Positions 34,728 through 46,300 of a stretch of DNA of 64,000 nucleotides are shown here, in pieces. This DNA comes from Microbotryum silenes-acaulis. Lineage: Eukaryota; Basidiomycota; Microbotryomycetes; Microbotryales; Microbotryaceae. The DNA lies in the NCBI GenBank assembly GCA_003665825.1, contig QPFY01000011.1, positions 1,116,001 to 1,180,000 on the forward strand. The letters are read 5' to 3'. A program made the position numbers and the translations under genes. Under the pieces are notes generated by a model. The model was not told the origin of the DNA. It did not search any database and saw only the letters and a list, made by a program, of their open reading frames with translations. How positions within the stretch are numbered: position 1 is the stretch's first letter; each line of letters opens with the position of its first letter.

Positions 34728-37700
34728 TCACACCTGGAAGTTTGCAAAAATTGGCTCGACTCCCTTCCACTCGGTCTCTTCTCCCCTTTCCTTGGCCTTG
34801 CCGACGCGGGTTCTCTCTTCCCAATACTCGACCATCCCGTCACTTGTCTTAACAGGCTCCCAAAACGACTCCCCGGTGTCTTTGTCCTTACTTCGTCGGA
34901 ACCAACGCGCTGCGTGCGGTGGCCATTGACCTTGCTCACGCTTGCGGCGCGTGGCGCGTTGATGGTCCTCCAGTTCAGATTTGAGATCGTTGGCCCGCTC
35001 GAACTTGCCATTCTCGAACGCGTGTTGGTCAGGACGAAGGCGGCAGTCGGTCGGCGGGAGCCACTTGCGCAATCCGGCGTTGTCATCGTTGAGTTGCACC
35101 GCCCACGGGGTCAGGTTGAACGGTAAGGGCGGGTTCGGCTTCTCGGAGTTCTTCCACAGGCGAATGTATTCGGGAGAGACGTCGCCATCCTTGTTTGTCG
35201 GCACAGCTGCGTCGGGCGCAAGATCACCCGAGCCGGCGCCTACACGACGAGCTACCAGCTGGCTAGACCACTTGCCGGCAAGGTCCCAAAATTCCTTGCC
35301 ATCCTTGTCCATGACCTTGCCCTTAACTTCAGCCGCGCCCGAGCTGCGCCATCCTCGCGGCTTAAATGTCAACTTGCACACATGCCCCGTTCGGTGGTTC
35401 GTGATTATCATGTCGCCGAAGTGATCAATAATAGGATTGCCGAGCAAGAAGTTGCTGATCGACGTCGTAACTTTGGTCCAGCTGTAGTGCTCTTCGACGA
35501 GTCCTGGCGTGGTGGATGCCGGGTAGTTCGGCCCCCATGCCGCTGGTATCTTTAGTTTGGCATGAGCAATACCAGTTGGGCGGATCTCGAAACTCTTGCC
35601 CATAAATTTGCTTTTGGCATCAACTAGGAACGGCAATAATATCGAAGATCAGTTCAAATGCATGTTCCCAGGCAGATGACCTCGCGAAAGAGAGACAGAA
35701 CGGCGCACCGTCTCCATAATAGTCCCACGTCGCGGACTGGGCGATGCACGCGCTGATTGGGGGATGGTGCGACACCTGCTCCGAAATGTAGCGGTACTTC
35801 TTCGACAGATCCGCAAATTCAAAGGTCTCGCCCAGCATCGGGTTGAAGGGTTTTGCAATGCGGCCAATCGTGGACGAGTAGTTCGACATCGCAAAGGCCG
35901 CGACGAAAGCAATGCGCCTGGTGGCGTCCTCTTGCGCCGCGGCATGATCGAGCACGTCGGAAAACTCGACGTCCTCGGCCATGCGCTGCAGCATCGACGT
36001 CGGCTCGTTGAAAAAGACGGGGAACGAGATCTTGGTCAGATCCTTGCCAATGGAGCCTTTGAGAATGGCCCAGAGTGATACGGGCGGCCGATTGTCGGTG
36101 GTGATGGGCAGTCGCTGGCGCAAGTTGCGGTAGCCTTCGAAGGGAGCGGTGTCAAACTTCGCACTCAACGCCTCGGCCTCAGGTGCTGTGGGCGCAGACT
36201 TGTCATCGTCATCGTTGTCGACGGGAATCTGACCCGACTCGACCGCCTCAAAGAACTCGTCAGAATCGTCGGAGAGTGCCGAGTCGTCCTCGCCCGCTTC
36301 GCCAGCGAGCGCCGAATCAACGAGGTCTTCGAGTTCTTGCGGCTTGAGTGTGTGCATGGTGGTTGACCGGCCACGAGCGTTTCGAGGACTACTCATTGCA
36401 GCAGCATTTACCGCCGTCGCCGTCGCCAGACTTTGGGTGTCGACTTGCAGCGCCTTTGAACCCGGATTCGTGTCGATAGGCGTGCCGGCGATCGGACTCA
36501 TTGGGGGTGACGACAGCAGGTTCGCCCGAACCTCTTGCAGCGCGCGCTTTCGTCGGGTGCTGTCTCGAGACGTCTTGTGCAGTTCGGCCTCGATAGCGGC
36601 GTGTTGAGCCGCGAGCTCCTTCATGTTTTCCTCCCACATTCGTTTGGCATCGATCTCGCGTTCGTACTTGCGAACGAAGAAGCGCTCGCGCAGGTTGACG
36701 ACGTCGATGTACTCGTCCAAAGCAGACTCGAGGGTTCCCAGCGAGCCCACGATTGCCTTTCTGACCTCGTCGAACACGACGTTTGCGTTCGCAGGATCCG
36801 CCTCGGCCACGCGCAAAGTCTCGACGAGCTGTCGGGTCAACTCCACCTGCGTGCGAGTTCCCTGGGCGAGCAATTCAAAGTCATCGGCGTGCGGAACAGC
36901 ATCGTTGTCGTCATTGAACGTTTCATCATCGAGTATCGATCCATCGCGGTCGTGCAAAGTTCGGCCTTGCGAATCCATGCCGGCGCCGTCCGCGTCTAGA
37001 GTCGAAATCCGCCTCTCGAGGCTCCCTCCACCCACCGAAGGAGCGATCGAAGGCGCACGAGAAGGCGTCTGGCTGACCGTGTTGCTGAGCTCTTTGGCAT
37101 AGGCGACGTTTTGCTTGAGGGCGTCGACCCAGCGCATGACCTCGACTGGGTGGCTGCCCTTGAGGAAGAATGATGGGAAGCTTTTACCGAGCTTGTTATT
37201 GACCTCGAACTTGAGCTTGTCGGACGCCGATGTCACGATCTGCGCCACGCCCATGTTAATCGAGCCTCGCGAAGCCTTGCCTTCGTCCTCTTGCGAGCGG
37301 TAGTACGAGAGCACGCCGTTGGAGAGCACGAACCACCTCGAGCGATATCCCCGAGCCATGTTGGTCCATTTGCTGAGGTAGCCCCGCATTGAGGGGGTCT
37401 CGCCCGCTAGTAAGGGTGCCCCGCTGGTGGACGACGAGAGGTGCGACGACGAGAGGTGCGACGACGAAGCTTTGAGTGCTCGGCCCTCGGTGATCGCAGC
37501 TTGCTTCAGGTAGGACTTGATCCTCTCGTCCCTGGCGACGTCCAAAGGAATCTTGCCTTTGCCGTCACGAGCAAGCACGTCGGCCCCCTTCAAAATCGCG
37601 AGCTTGATGAGACCGAGATCTTTGCGTCTCGTCGCTTCGTGGAGCAAGGTCGTGCCCGTAGCGTGGTCCTTGAGTGAGTAATCGATGCCCGTCGACCGGG

Positions 37701-38867
37701 GCTGCTGAAGAAAATGGTAGACGGCCTCGGCAGTGGCATTGCTGACATGGCCCGAGGCGGCTGAAACCTCGCCCGTCGCTTCGGATTTGCCTGGCCGGAT
37801 CGACGCAAGGGAAGGGGTGTGTCGGTGTCCCGACGACGTCGATGTTTCGCCACCAGCGGAGGCGATGTAGGCGGCAAGCAAGGCGAGGTATTTTTCTGTG
37901 TAGTGCGAACGCGAGACTACACGCGACAGATTTCGACCACGAGCATCCCGGATCAGTCGCTGAGATCCAGGCGATTCGAACCCTCTGTACCAGGGTAGCA
38001 CCTTCCGCCTAGCCGAACGATGACTCACCTGAAATGAGCTTAGCCGTGTCGGCGCTGCTTGCGGATTCGAGGGCCGTCTTGCCCTGGCAGTCCTTGACAG
38101 CATCGTCGATCTTGTCATCGAGCAGCAACAGCGCCACAACGTCCGTCCTGTTCAGAGAAGCGGCAACGTGCAGCGGGGTTTGGCCGCGTGGATCCTGGGC
38201 GTTGAGGCAGCCGGGCACCTGCTTGAGCACCGCTTCGACGACCGGGTCTGCTCAAAGGGCAAACGGGATCAGCAACCGCTTTTTTCATGATTGCTTCATG
38301 CAAGTGATGATCGTATGTACATTTTGCGCACCGCACCGCCATGTGCAAGGGCGAGTTGATCTCGACCTCAATTTCCCCTTCTTGGCGTTGCTTCTTGCGC
38401 GCCTCGGCATGCTGAGCGAGCAATGGAGCCAACGCGTCGACGTCACCTGGGAGGGTAGATTAGATTCGAAGGCGGGTCATCGGGTCAGCTGTCATCGTCA
38501 ATCAACGGCGTGCGGCAACGAAAACCACCCCGAGAGGCTCGGTCGATGGTGCAGCCAAGAAGGAGCCGGCCCGAAGTCGAGCGACAATGACCCACCTGCT
38601 CGCAAGGCTTGCAGCATTGCGTACGATCTCAGCGATTCTTCAGGTCCGGCTGTATAGTCACGGTGAGCACAAGATCGTTCAGTCTCGGATCAGCTGCCTG
38701 GGTGAAAGACGGGCGGAGCACTCACCTTTGGTCGCCAAAGCGGTGAGGGTGGTTGCCTCATTGGCGGCATCGGCCTGATCGGGAACGGCAGCACTCGACA
38801 TCGAGGTCGTCAAGGCCATGCGAGACGAACGTCGACTGATGGACGGTCGGGATAGGCGAGATGACAT
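34728..38867 (-). CDS. Oxysterol-binding protein with ankyrin, PH, FFAT and ORD (Osh1/Osh2 type)
   Basis: These proteins exchange sterol and phosphoinositide at membrane contact sites. Exons 38867-38726, 38637-38596, 38446-38321, 38247-38029, 37982-35709 and 35623-34728 give 1232 aa. An upstream in-frame ATG at 38930 would add 21 residues. In order: ankyrin repeats (SPLHMAVRCAK, GQTPLHVAASLNRTDVVALL, TTLLHEATRRKDLGLIKLAI), a PH domain from about residue 370 (MRGYLSKWTNMARGYRSRWF), a helical region, a FFAT motif DEFFEAVE near residue 750 for VAP binding at the ER, and the lipid-binding ORD from about 800 with EQVSHHPP near 910 and DAKSKFMGKSFEIRPTG. The intron splitting YYGD and VDAKSK is needed to keep the ORD in frame. 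The architecture matches yeast Osh1/Osh2. Confidence 0.92.
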
Positions 38868-39839
38868 GAACGGCACGGTATCAGAGCGAGTGATAGGTTT
38901 CACGGTGCCGAGGATAGTCAAACAGGTCACGGGGGAAGGTCAGCGGCGAAGTGGTGGCAGCACCGGCGGTGTCGGGCGTGGACGAAGGCGAGCGTGGGCG
39001 TAGACCGTGTAGACGATCAGGGCGGCGGGCAAGGGAAGGGTCGATCACAGACTCAGTCAGCGGGGCTCGATCTGAAGCCAACTCGCAGTCGTCTGTAAAG
39101 CGGTTGAAGTGGGCCAAGATCGAGGTCGACTGGCCGCGAGGCAGGGAGACGTCAAGAGGGGTAGCTGCCGCCTTCCGAAGCCTGCTCAATCCGCGCCCCC
39201 GCCTGCCCAAGCCTGTCATTCCAGCCGTAGCCGGTTCTAGGCGCTGGTGGGGCTGGTCGCCGTCGCTCCGACTCTATAGGCCGAAGAGATACGGGCCCCG
39301 CGCGGCACCGAGCGCGACTCGGAGCTTAAAAAAAGCTTCCAAGTAACTGCCGACGTGCAGTGGGCACCAATCCTTGTGAGGTAACTCACCTGCTGCAAAG
39401 AGGCCGTAGAAATGACAGCCCAGATATGGGTCGGGTGGTAGGCAGATCTGGAACGGATTTGATTTGATGGCGTAAATAACCGACCGCCGACCAACCGTGA
39501 CGGCTCAGATGATTAATTCCCCCGCCGGGCGAACAGCGCTCCTGAGGCAACAGTACGTCATCACGTGGCGTGATCGACGTCTGAACTCAGCCAAGTATTT
39601 CGAGCTACGCTCACGCCGAGCTAGATCATTCCATGGTGCTTGTAAAATCCGAGAACGCTTCGCAGTAGTGTCTGTCCCCCGTATCAACTTCGATCGACGG
39701 ATAACAGCGACTTACGGAAATACTGTGACGTCTCTGCAGAAAATCTTCACACTTCTCGGATGCGCACTACCCATATTATCACACCAGGTCGAAGACGGTA
39801 CCATAGGCTCTTCCCCCCCCCCCCCCCCCCCCCCCCCCC
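38868..39839. other. Upstream region of the oxysterol-binding protein gene
   Basis: This 970-bp stretch holds the promoter and leader of the minus-strand oxysterol-binding gene. Long open frames near 38900-39350 exist on both strands but look like GC-driven chance frames. The sequence becomes AT-richer beyond 39480 and ends in a run of 27 C residues before the retroelement cluster. Confidence 0.4.
39813..39839. repeat. Run of 27 C residues
   Basis: An uninterrupted homopolymer of 27 C lies directly beside the A-tail of the outermost LINE fragment. Read on the minus strand it is A-tail, GAAGAA, then G27. Such a run can form G-quadruplex structure and is also prone to sequencing or assembly length error. 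Confidence 0.9.
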
Positions 39840-39970
39840 TTCTTCTTTTTTTTTGACTTGTAGAAACTGTTCATAATATTGCCCCCAAACCCTGTCCCCT
39901 GTTTTGGCCTATGGAGAAACTAGATGGAAGTCGACGATAATGCCCGCCAAAGCGCGAGAAACGGGCCTTT
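39840..39970 (-). mobile_element. 5'-truncated LINE 3' end, fragment 1
   Basis: On the minus strand this stretch runs from AAAGGCCCGTTTCTCG to GAACAGTTTCTACAAG plus an A-tail (T-run at 39846-39854). It matches the last ~120 bp of the 3' untranslated region of LINE A and of fragment 3, with several differences. It has no coding sequence. Confidence 0.8.
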
Positions 39971-40306
39971 TATTGTTGTGAGACTTCTATTTTTTTTGTA
40001 TGAGACTCATCGCTAGTTTGCAAGACGAGCAAACCCCCACGGAACTGAAGTGAATACTACCCAGAATGCACGATAACAGCCACATGTACAACCGCCCGCA
40101 TGACGCGTTGTAAGTAGCAGAACAGACCAACCCGTCTGGCCCGCCCGCCACCCAGCGGTTGCTCCCTCCCAGAGAACGAATGAGGGGAAGATCAAAGATA
40201 GTACAGGAGACAAATGAGAGGTGTCGATGATGGAGTTGGTGCTGGTGCACTTTGTTGTACAGGTATGAGTAGAAGTCAATGTGGCCGTGCACCAGTCCGC
40301 CCGCCG
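39971..40306 (-). mobile_element. Diverged LINE 3' end, fragment 2
   Basis: On the minus strand the stretch contains GGGAGCAACCGCTGGG, as in the other LINE 3' regions, and ends in an A-tail (T-run 39990-39997) abutting fragment 1. The terminal sequence before the tail differs from fragment 1, so it represents a related subfamily. The 5' border is uncertain. Confidence 0.55.
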
Positions 40307-41041
40307 TTTTTTTTTGTTGTAGAAACTGTTCATCATATTGCCCCCAGTTCATGTTCCCCCTATTTGGCCTACGGAAAAACTAGATGGAAGTCGACGATGA
40401 TAACACAAACCGCCCGTAAGATGCGAGAAACGGGCCGGTGTCCACCAATCCGATACTTGGGATTCAAGTGCCCCAGCCAAGCGGTTGCTCCCCCCCAGGA
40501 GACGAATGAGAGAGAGAGAAGGGAAGAAAGAGTAATAAAACGATTTACTAACGACAAGAGGCCCACCCCGCACCCACTTCCCAACTCGGTCGAGACAAAG
40601 ACAGGAGAGCGACTGCGCAACTACCCTGACCCACGAAGGCCCAAGTCTATGCTTGGTCACAGCAAGACGCGGTGGAGGCCCCTCAAAACCTCCACCTCAG
40701 CAGTCCCTGGCCCCTCAAAGCCGACTTTCTGCCTGTGTCTGCTGATCCCTCCCTTGACTCAGAACCCCGAAGCCAAAGAGCGCGAGCCACCGTCGAGTCA
40801 ATCCCAAATCGCGAGCCGGTCCATGAGCAACGAAAGCAGACCTGTAATAGATGAAAGATGAAAGCAAGATATTTAGTATACAGTTTTGGAAGAGGAAGTG
40901 TGATGTGGTGTGTGTGTGTGTGTGTGTGGGATGGTGGGGGGAAATCGAACCCAGCCTCTACTGCCCTCGCCCGCCCCTTGCTCCTCCCGCCCTCAACTTC
41001 ATCCTCTCCTCCAGTACCACCCTCCTCCTCTCCACGCTTTC
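40307..41041 (-). mobile_element. 5'-truncated copy of LINE A, fragment 3
   Basis: The reverse complement is nearly identical to 47094-47825, the last ~80 coding bases plus the whole 3' untranslated region of LINE A. It includes the (CA)n microsatellite and ends in GAACAGTTTCTACAAC plus an A-tail (T-run 40307-40315). The high identity marks a recent insertion. Open frames here on the plus strand are merely antisense to the LINE. Confidence 0.93.
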
Positions 41042-41401
41042 TGTGATTTTTTATTTTTTTTGTAGAACCATGCCTCGCATTGCAGCGCCCAACTGTCAGC
41101 CAACATACCAAACCAAGTACTGAAACTAATGAGGGTTGCGCCAGGCTAATAACAAACTATGCGCATATATTGCGTTGGCTGGCCAAGTCAACCAATTCGA
41201 AACTTGGAATTCAAGTTGCTTAGCCCCATAGTTGCCCTTTCCTTCTTCCCCGATTTGAAGTAAGGGATTTGAAACCGTCTTGAGGCCATGGGGGAATCAA
41301 ATGGTCCACTCCGAGGGAGTGTAACGAAAATTGAAATTGCGATTGCGGATCTTGAAGAGTATTGAGGATTTGAGGATTTGCTTGAGGGGAAATGGGAAAG
41401 G
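41042..41401 (-). mobile_element. Older LINE 3' end, fragment 4, adjoining the tRNA arm
   Basis: On the minus strand it contains TTGAATTCCAAGTTTCGAAT, matching (about 70%) the LINE A region around 47668-47690, and ends GGTTCTAC followed by an A-rich tail (T-run 41047-41061). Its 5'-truncated end meets the inverted-repeat arm at 41401/41402, 58 bp upstream of the tRNA-Ile gene. It is AT-richer and more decayed than fragment 3. Confidence 0.7.
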
Positions 41402-41459
41402 CGATGCCCGTAAATGTTGTTAATGTATGTTCCAAACAGACGCGAAGTCTTCGTCCAAA

Positions 41460-41541
41460 GCCCGGTTGATCTAGTCGGTTATGATGCAGACCTAATACTG
41501 CGTTAAGTCTGATGTCGGCGGTTCGATCCCGCCACTGGGCA
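41460..41541 (+). tRNA. tRNA-Ile(AAT) with 8-nt intron
   Basis: The 82-nt sequence folds as a canonical tRNA. The acceptor stem pairs GCCCGGT with ACTGGGC (one G-T pair), with discriminator A. The D loop has A14, G15 and G18-G19. The anticodon stem pairs CAGAC with GTCTG. The T arm is GGCGG-TTCGATC-CCGCC. The anticodon loop reads CTAATA plus A once an 8-nt insert (CTGCGTTA) after position 37 is removed, the standard intron site, giving anticodon AAT. The B box GGTTCGATCCC is perfect. TTTTCTTTT follows directly as a polymerase III terminator. Confidence 0.82.
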
Positions 41542-42087
41542 TTTTCTTTTGCTGCTTTGCTGCAGGTGGTAATTTCTTCATGCAGGCCTAGAACATGCCC
41601 AAGCTATCTCTTTTTTCCCTCGGAAGGCTACCGAAACATGTGTGTAAGGCAGGACTTATGATGATGCAACATTTTCGTCTCCCTACCGCAGATCTCGTGC
41701 ACGCACCGCAGCCTCAAAGGCGGTCTGCGCTACGGACATGGCGGGAAAATGTCCGCACAAGTCCGATCGCGACTGTAAGGGGATGCCTTACAGAACACCC
41801 CCATAAGTAGTCTCTGGGTAGCTAGAACTGTCGAGTTCTAGTTACGACTTGCTTTTAAGAACGACAAATTGTATTTTCACATCAGAGGCGCATACCTTAC
41901 AGCGACCAATGCATCGCTCGCTTCAAATCGGTCTGTGACAGAAGTAGCGGTTTTGCAAGTCAAAGTTCTCGTTGGAACGGAAGAGCGTCTGTTACCACAA
42001 GATTGGCCCAGAAGATCACGACGATGCAAGTCCAACGAGAAAATCCTGTCAGTGGTCTGTGATATTGCTATAGCGAAGTTGCTATAG

Positions 42088-42458
<371 letters not shown>

Positions 42459-43255
42459 TATAGCTCACTTCACCGATTTGAGCCCCTGGAACAAGTCCGA
42501 AGCGTCTCGCGAGACGGTCGCCGCAGGTGTTGTTATCATCCTTAATTAGTTGGCCGACTCGGCAGCTGGCCGTCAAGCTCGAGGGAGGCTTGTGAGATGG
42601 GTGTCAAGATCGGCGGATGCGCAAGCCTTGATTGCTTGCGTTCTGACTTGGTGTGCAGTGCTGCCGAATGCGTCTGAGGTGCCACTGTGGTCGAATCGCG
42701 ACTCGGCGATTTCGCAATCGCAAGAATCTAAAACCTTGATCTAACTAGACGTTGGGCCGTGTGGAAGCCTCCGAAAGTCCGACCCCTGATAGAATCCGCC
42801 GAAATGACGGCCGCTCTGAGTCGCGTTGCGTGTCTGGGCCTGGTCTCGCTCAGTTACGCGTGGACGAAAGGGTCCGACTCGACTTGATGCGTTCGATTCA
42901 TGTGGGGGCGGAGCTCCTGACTGCGCAGACGAGTGGTCGGGCACCAGCATCGGGTCGAACCAGCGACCGGCGAATCCTATTTGGGAAGATGTATATTCAA
43001 CTTAGTCACAGGAGTCGTGCCACAACCTGACATTCGTCTCATGTTGGATTACAAATGTCAGGGGTCAAACGCCTCGATTTGGAGCGAGCGGTGCGTGCAC
43101 GAGATCTGCGGTAGGGAGATGAAAATGTTGCATCATCATAAGTCCTGCCTTACACACATGTTTCGGTAGCCTTCCGAGGGAAAAAAGAGATAGCTTGGGC
43201 ATGTTCTAGGCCTGCATGAAGAAATTACCACCTGCAGCAAAGCAGCAAAAGAAAA

Positions 43256-43337
43256 TGCCCAGTGGCGGGATCGAACCGCCGACATCAGACTTAACGCAGT
43301 ATTAGGTCTGCATCATAACCGACTAGATCAACCGGGC
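43256..43337 (-). tRNA. tRNA-Ile(AAT) with 8-nt intron, second copy
   Basis: The reverse complement is base-for-base identical to the tRNA at 41460-41541, including intron and terminator (AAAAGAAAA on the plus strand, 43247-43255). It lies in the right arm of the inverted duplication, pointing toward the first copy. Its 5' end is also 58 bp from LINE sequence (LINE A starts at 43396). Confidence 0.82.
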
Positions 43338-43395
43338 TTTGGACGAAGACCTTGCGTCTGTTTGGAACATACATTAACAACATTTACGGGCATCG

Positions 43396-46300
43396 AAAAA
43401 AAACCCACTCGGCACTCAACGGACGGATCCTGGTCACCTCCTTTCGTCTGCGGGGCGACACTAAAATTTTCGAAATGAACAACATCTACGCGCCCGTTGA
43501 AGCAAAACAACGAGCAAAATTCTTTGACAAACTCTTATTTCACAAAACACAGAAATCCCACGTCCGACTCCTTGGCGGCGATCTCAACGACTGCCCGCGC
43601 CCAGAAGTCGATCGGCGGAACCAAAGTCGGCGCGGCCACCACTGGCCGATCCTGATAGGCAAGCTCGACTCGGCCTACACGGACTGCATCCGCTACAAGC
43701 ACCCCATCACCCCATCTTTCACTCGACCCAACCCCAATCGCAAGCGACCCAACTCATTTTCCCGGCTTGATTACTTTCTCCTACAACGAACTCACCAGAA
43801 AAGGCTCGACCAGGCCTCGACGATCTACGACTACCCCAAGGATCTCTCCGATCACCGACCGGTCTTGATTGTGCTGGCTCTCTCAGACGATCTTGATGCG
43901 ACTCTCCCACAGCTCAGCCTACCTACCACATCCAACCAACTACATCGAATTAATACCACAACCTTCAAGACGGTGGAATTTCAGCGGATGATGGAAGGAT
44001 GGTTGGAAGGGGCAAGCGGGGAGGAACCGGTGGGGGAGCTCGAGGTCATTCTGGAGGCGTGCAGGGATAGGGGTGGTGAGCTGGCGAGGAGGCTGCATCG
44101 GGAGCGGTCGGAACGGATGAAGTATTTGGTGGGGAGGGTGCAGGATCTGGAGGCGTTACCGATATGGAGGGACGAGGACACGGCAGAATGGACGAGGACG
44201 TCGGAGGAACTCAAGCGGGCGGTCGAGGAGCGCGCGCGCCTACTCCGGATCCGAGCCCACGTCCCCGAGATCGCTTCCGAGGAACGACTGTCGCGGCCGG
44301 TCCACTCCAAGCTCGCGGCGCGGAACTCGGATTCCAAGATCACAGCACTGCGCTTGGCCAACGGAGAGCTAACGCATGACATTGATATTGCTCTTGACCA
44401 CACGCAGGCGCATTTTCAGCGCCTCTACCACATCGAGCCTCGCGACCCGGACCGCGTCGCTCGACTTCGGGACGAATTCCTCGCGCCGATCAGGGCGGCG
44501 CGGACTTGCGACGACCCGCGCTCGGATCCGCTCTTTCTGCGCCGACTCTCGGAATCGCAGATCGACTTACTCCAGCGACCGATCACCGAGGACGAGGTCG
44601 TGGCCGCGATCGGGACGACGCACCCGGGGCGATCGCCGGGACCGTCGGGCGTGCCCTACGAACTGTACCAGACCGCACCCGAGGCGTGGGCCAAGGTGCT
44701 GACCAAGGCCTACAACGCGATGATCGAGCGAGGCTCACTCTCTCCCAAGCAGGGGCAGGGACTCGTGCGCCTGATTTACAAGCCCCACAAGAAACATGCC
44801 GATCGCGCCGACCTTTCGTCGTACCGGCCTATCACCCTGCGCGAGTGCGATTACAAGATCTTTACCAAGGTCTACGTCGCCCGACTCAACCACCTTCTGC
44901 CCGATCTCCTCCCGCCGCAGCAGCACGGATTCGTCAAGGACCGCCGATCGGCCGACGCTGCGCTACACCTTCGTCTCCTGGTCGAGGAACTTGGTGCGCG
45001 CAGGACCGAGTTCCCCATGGCCGCGCTCTTGTCTCTTGACCAATCATCCGCCTACGACCTCGTCGAGCATGACTGGATCTTTGCCATCTTCGACGCTCTG
45101 GGCGCTCCTGCCACTTTTCTTCGCGTGCTGAGGATGCTCTACTCGGGTGACTCGACCTCAGCCCGCTACATCATCAATGGTTTCCTGACGGCGCCGGTGC
45201 GACTGACGTGTGGGCTCGGCCAAGGGGACCCGGCGTCGTCATCGGTCTGGGACATCGTGTTTCAGCCGTTCCTGGATGCTCTACACCGTCGAAACATCGC
45301 GCTGAATCTTGCAATCCCTGCCCTTTATCCGTACCCACAGAGCCGCGCCATTACATCACTTGCATTTGCCGATGACGTTGTCGTCGCCGTCGCGGGCTTG
45401 GAGTCACTCAACTTGCTCGATGACCTGGCGCTCGACTGGAGGCAGGCAACGAATGGCCGGCTCAACACGGACAAGACGGTCGTCCTACCGATCGGACGCC
45501 GCTGGGACCCGGGGGAACGCCCGCTCGTCGTCAAGGCCGCAGGCGAGTCGCTCGAGTGGATCGGCCTCCCCTTCGACCCCAGCGGCGACACCGAACTCGC
45601 CTACGCGAATCTCATCGAACGCCTCGAGGCAATGCTGGAGGCGGTCCAGCATCGCTGGCTCACGCACCACACCCGTGCCTTTTACGTCAATCGGTACGCC
45701 ATCCCCAAGATCCTGCACTTCCTTGCAGCCGACATCCCGCCGCCCGAAGTCGTCAAGAAGCTCGATGACATGCTCGTCGATTTCGTCCGTGGGGGCAAGG
45801 GCAGGACCAGCTACGGCAGAGACATCGTGTTCACAGCCAAGCTCAAGGGGGGACTGGGGGTGATCAGGATGCAGGACGTCGTGGACGCGGTTGCGGCACG
45901 GATCTGGGACGTTCTTCTCGGCGGTTCTGGCGCGATCTGGCAAGGACTTGCGCGCGCGGCACTCCAGCGAGCTCAGCCCGACCTCGACCTGGCCACCGAT
46001 CTCTGGCCACATCCATCCACTCCCATCCCCAACGACCTTCATCCCCGATGGCACGCCGCACTGGGCGTTCCGAAACATCACGACGCGCAGGTCAACCCGA
46101 GCGCCTTGACCACCGCGAACCTGCTCGCGCTGCCCACCCTGCTCGGCAGCCTCCACACCCCCATCAGAGGGAAACAGACCATCGACGCGGTTCATGTACC
46201 TGACTACCTTCGTCTCCAGGGCTACCCGAAGGTGGCGGATCTCTATCGGCGCGAGTTGTATGCGGGTGGGGGGTTTCACCTCTGGACGCCGCCGGCGGAT

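Noticed and set aside
38951..39346. Arg-rich open frames upstream of the oxysterol-binding gene as separate genes
   Set aside because: Low-complexity Arg/Ser/Pro composition on both strands, no splice-supported continuation, and position in the promoter/leader region.
40851..41123. Apparent small gene with a CVCVCVG cysteine-valine run, repeated at 47 kb
   Set aside because: It is the (CA)n/(TG)n microsatellite and antisense of the LINE 3' region, present in fragment 3 and LINE A.
41460..41541. tRNA-derived SINE head
   Set aside because: The tRNA is complete with canonical stems, intron and its own terminator, and no SINE body or A-tail follows.
43352..43396. ATG at 43352 as true start of the LINE A protein
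   Set aside because: The 15 codons before 43396 lie in the tRNA arm flank and have an exact counterpart in the left arm without any LINE coding region.
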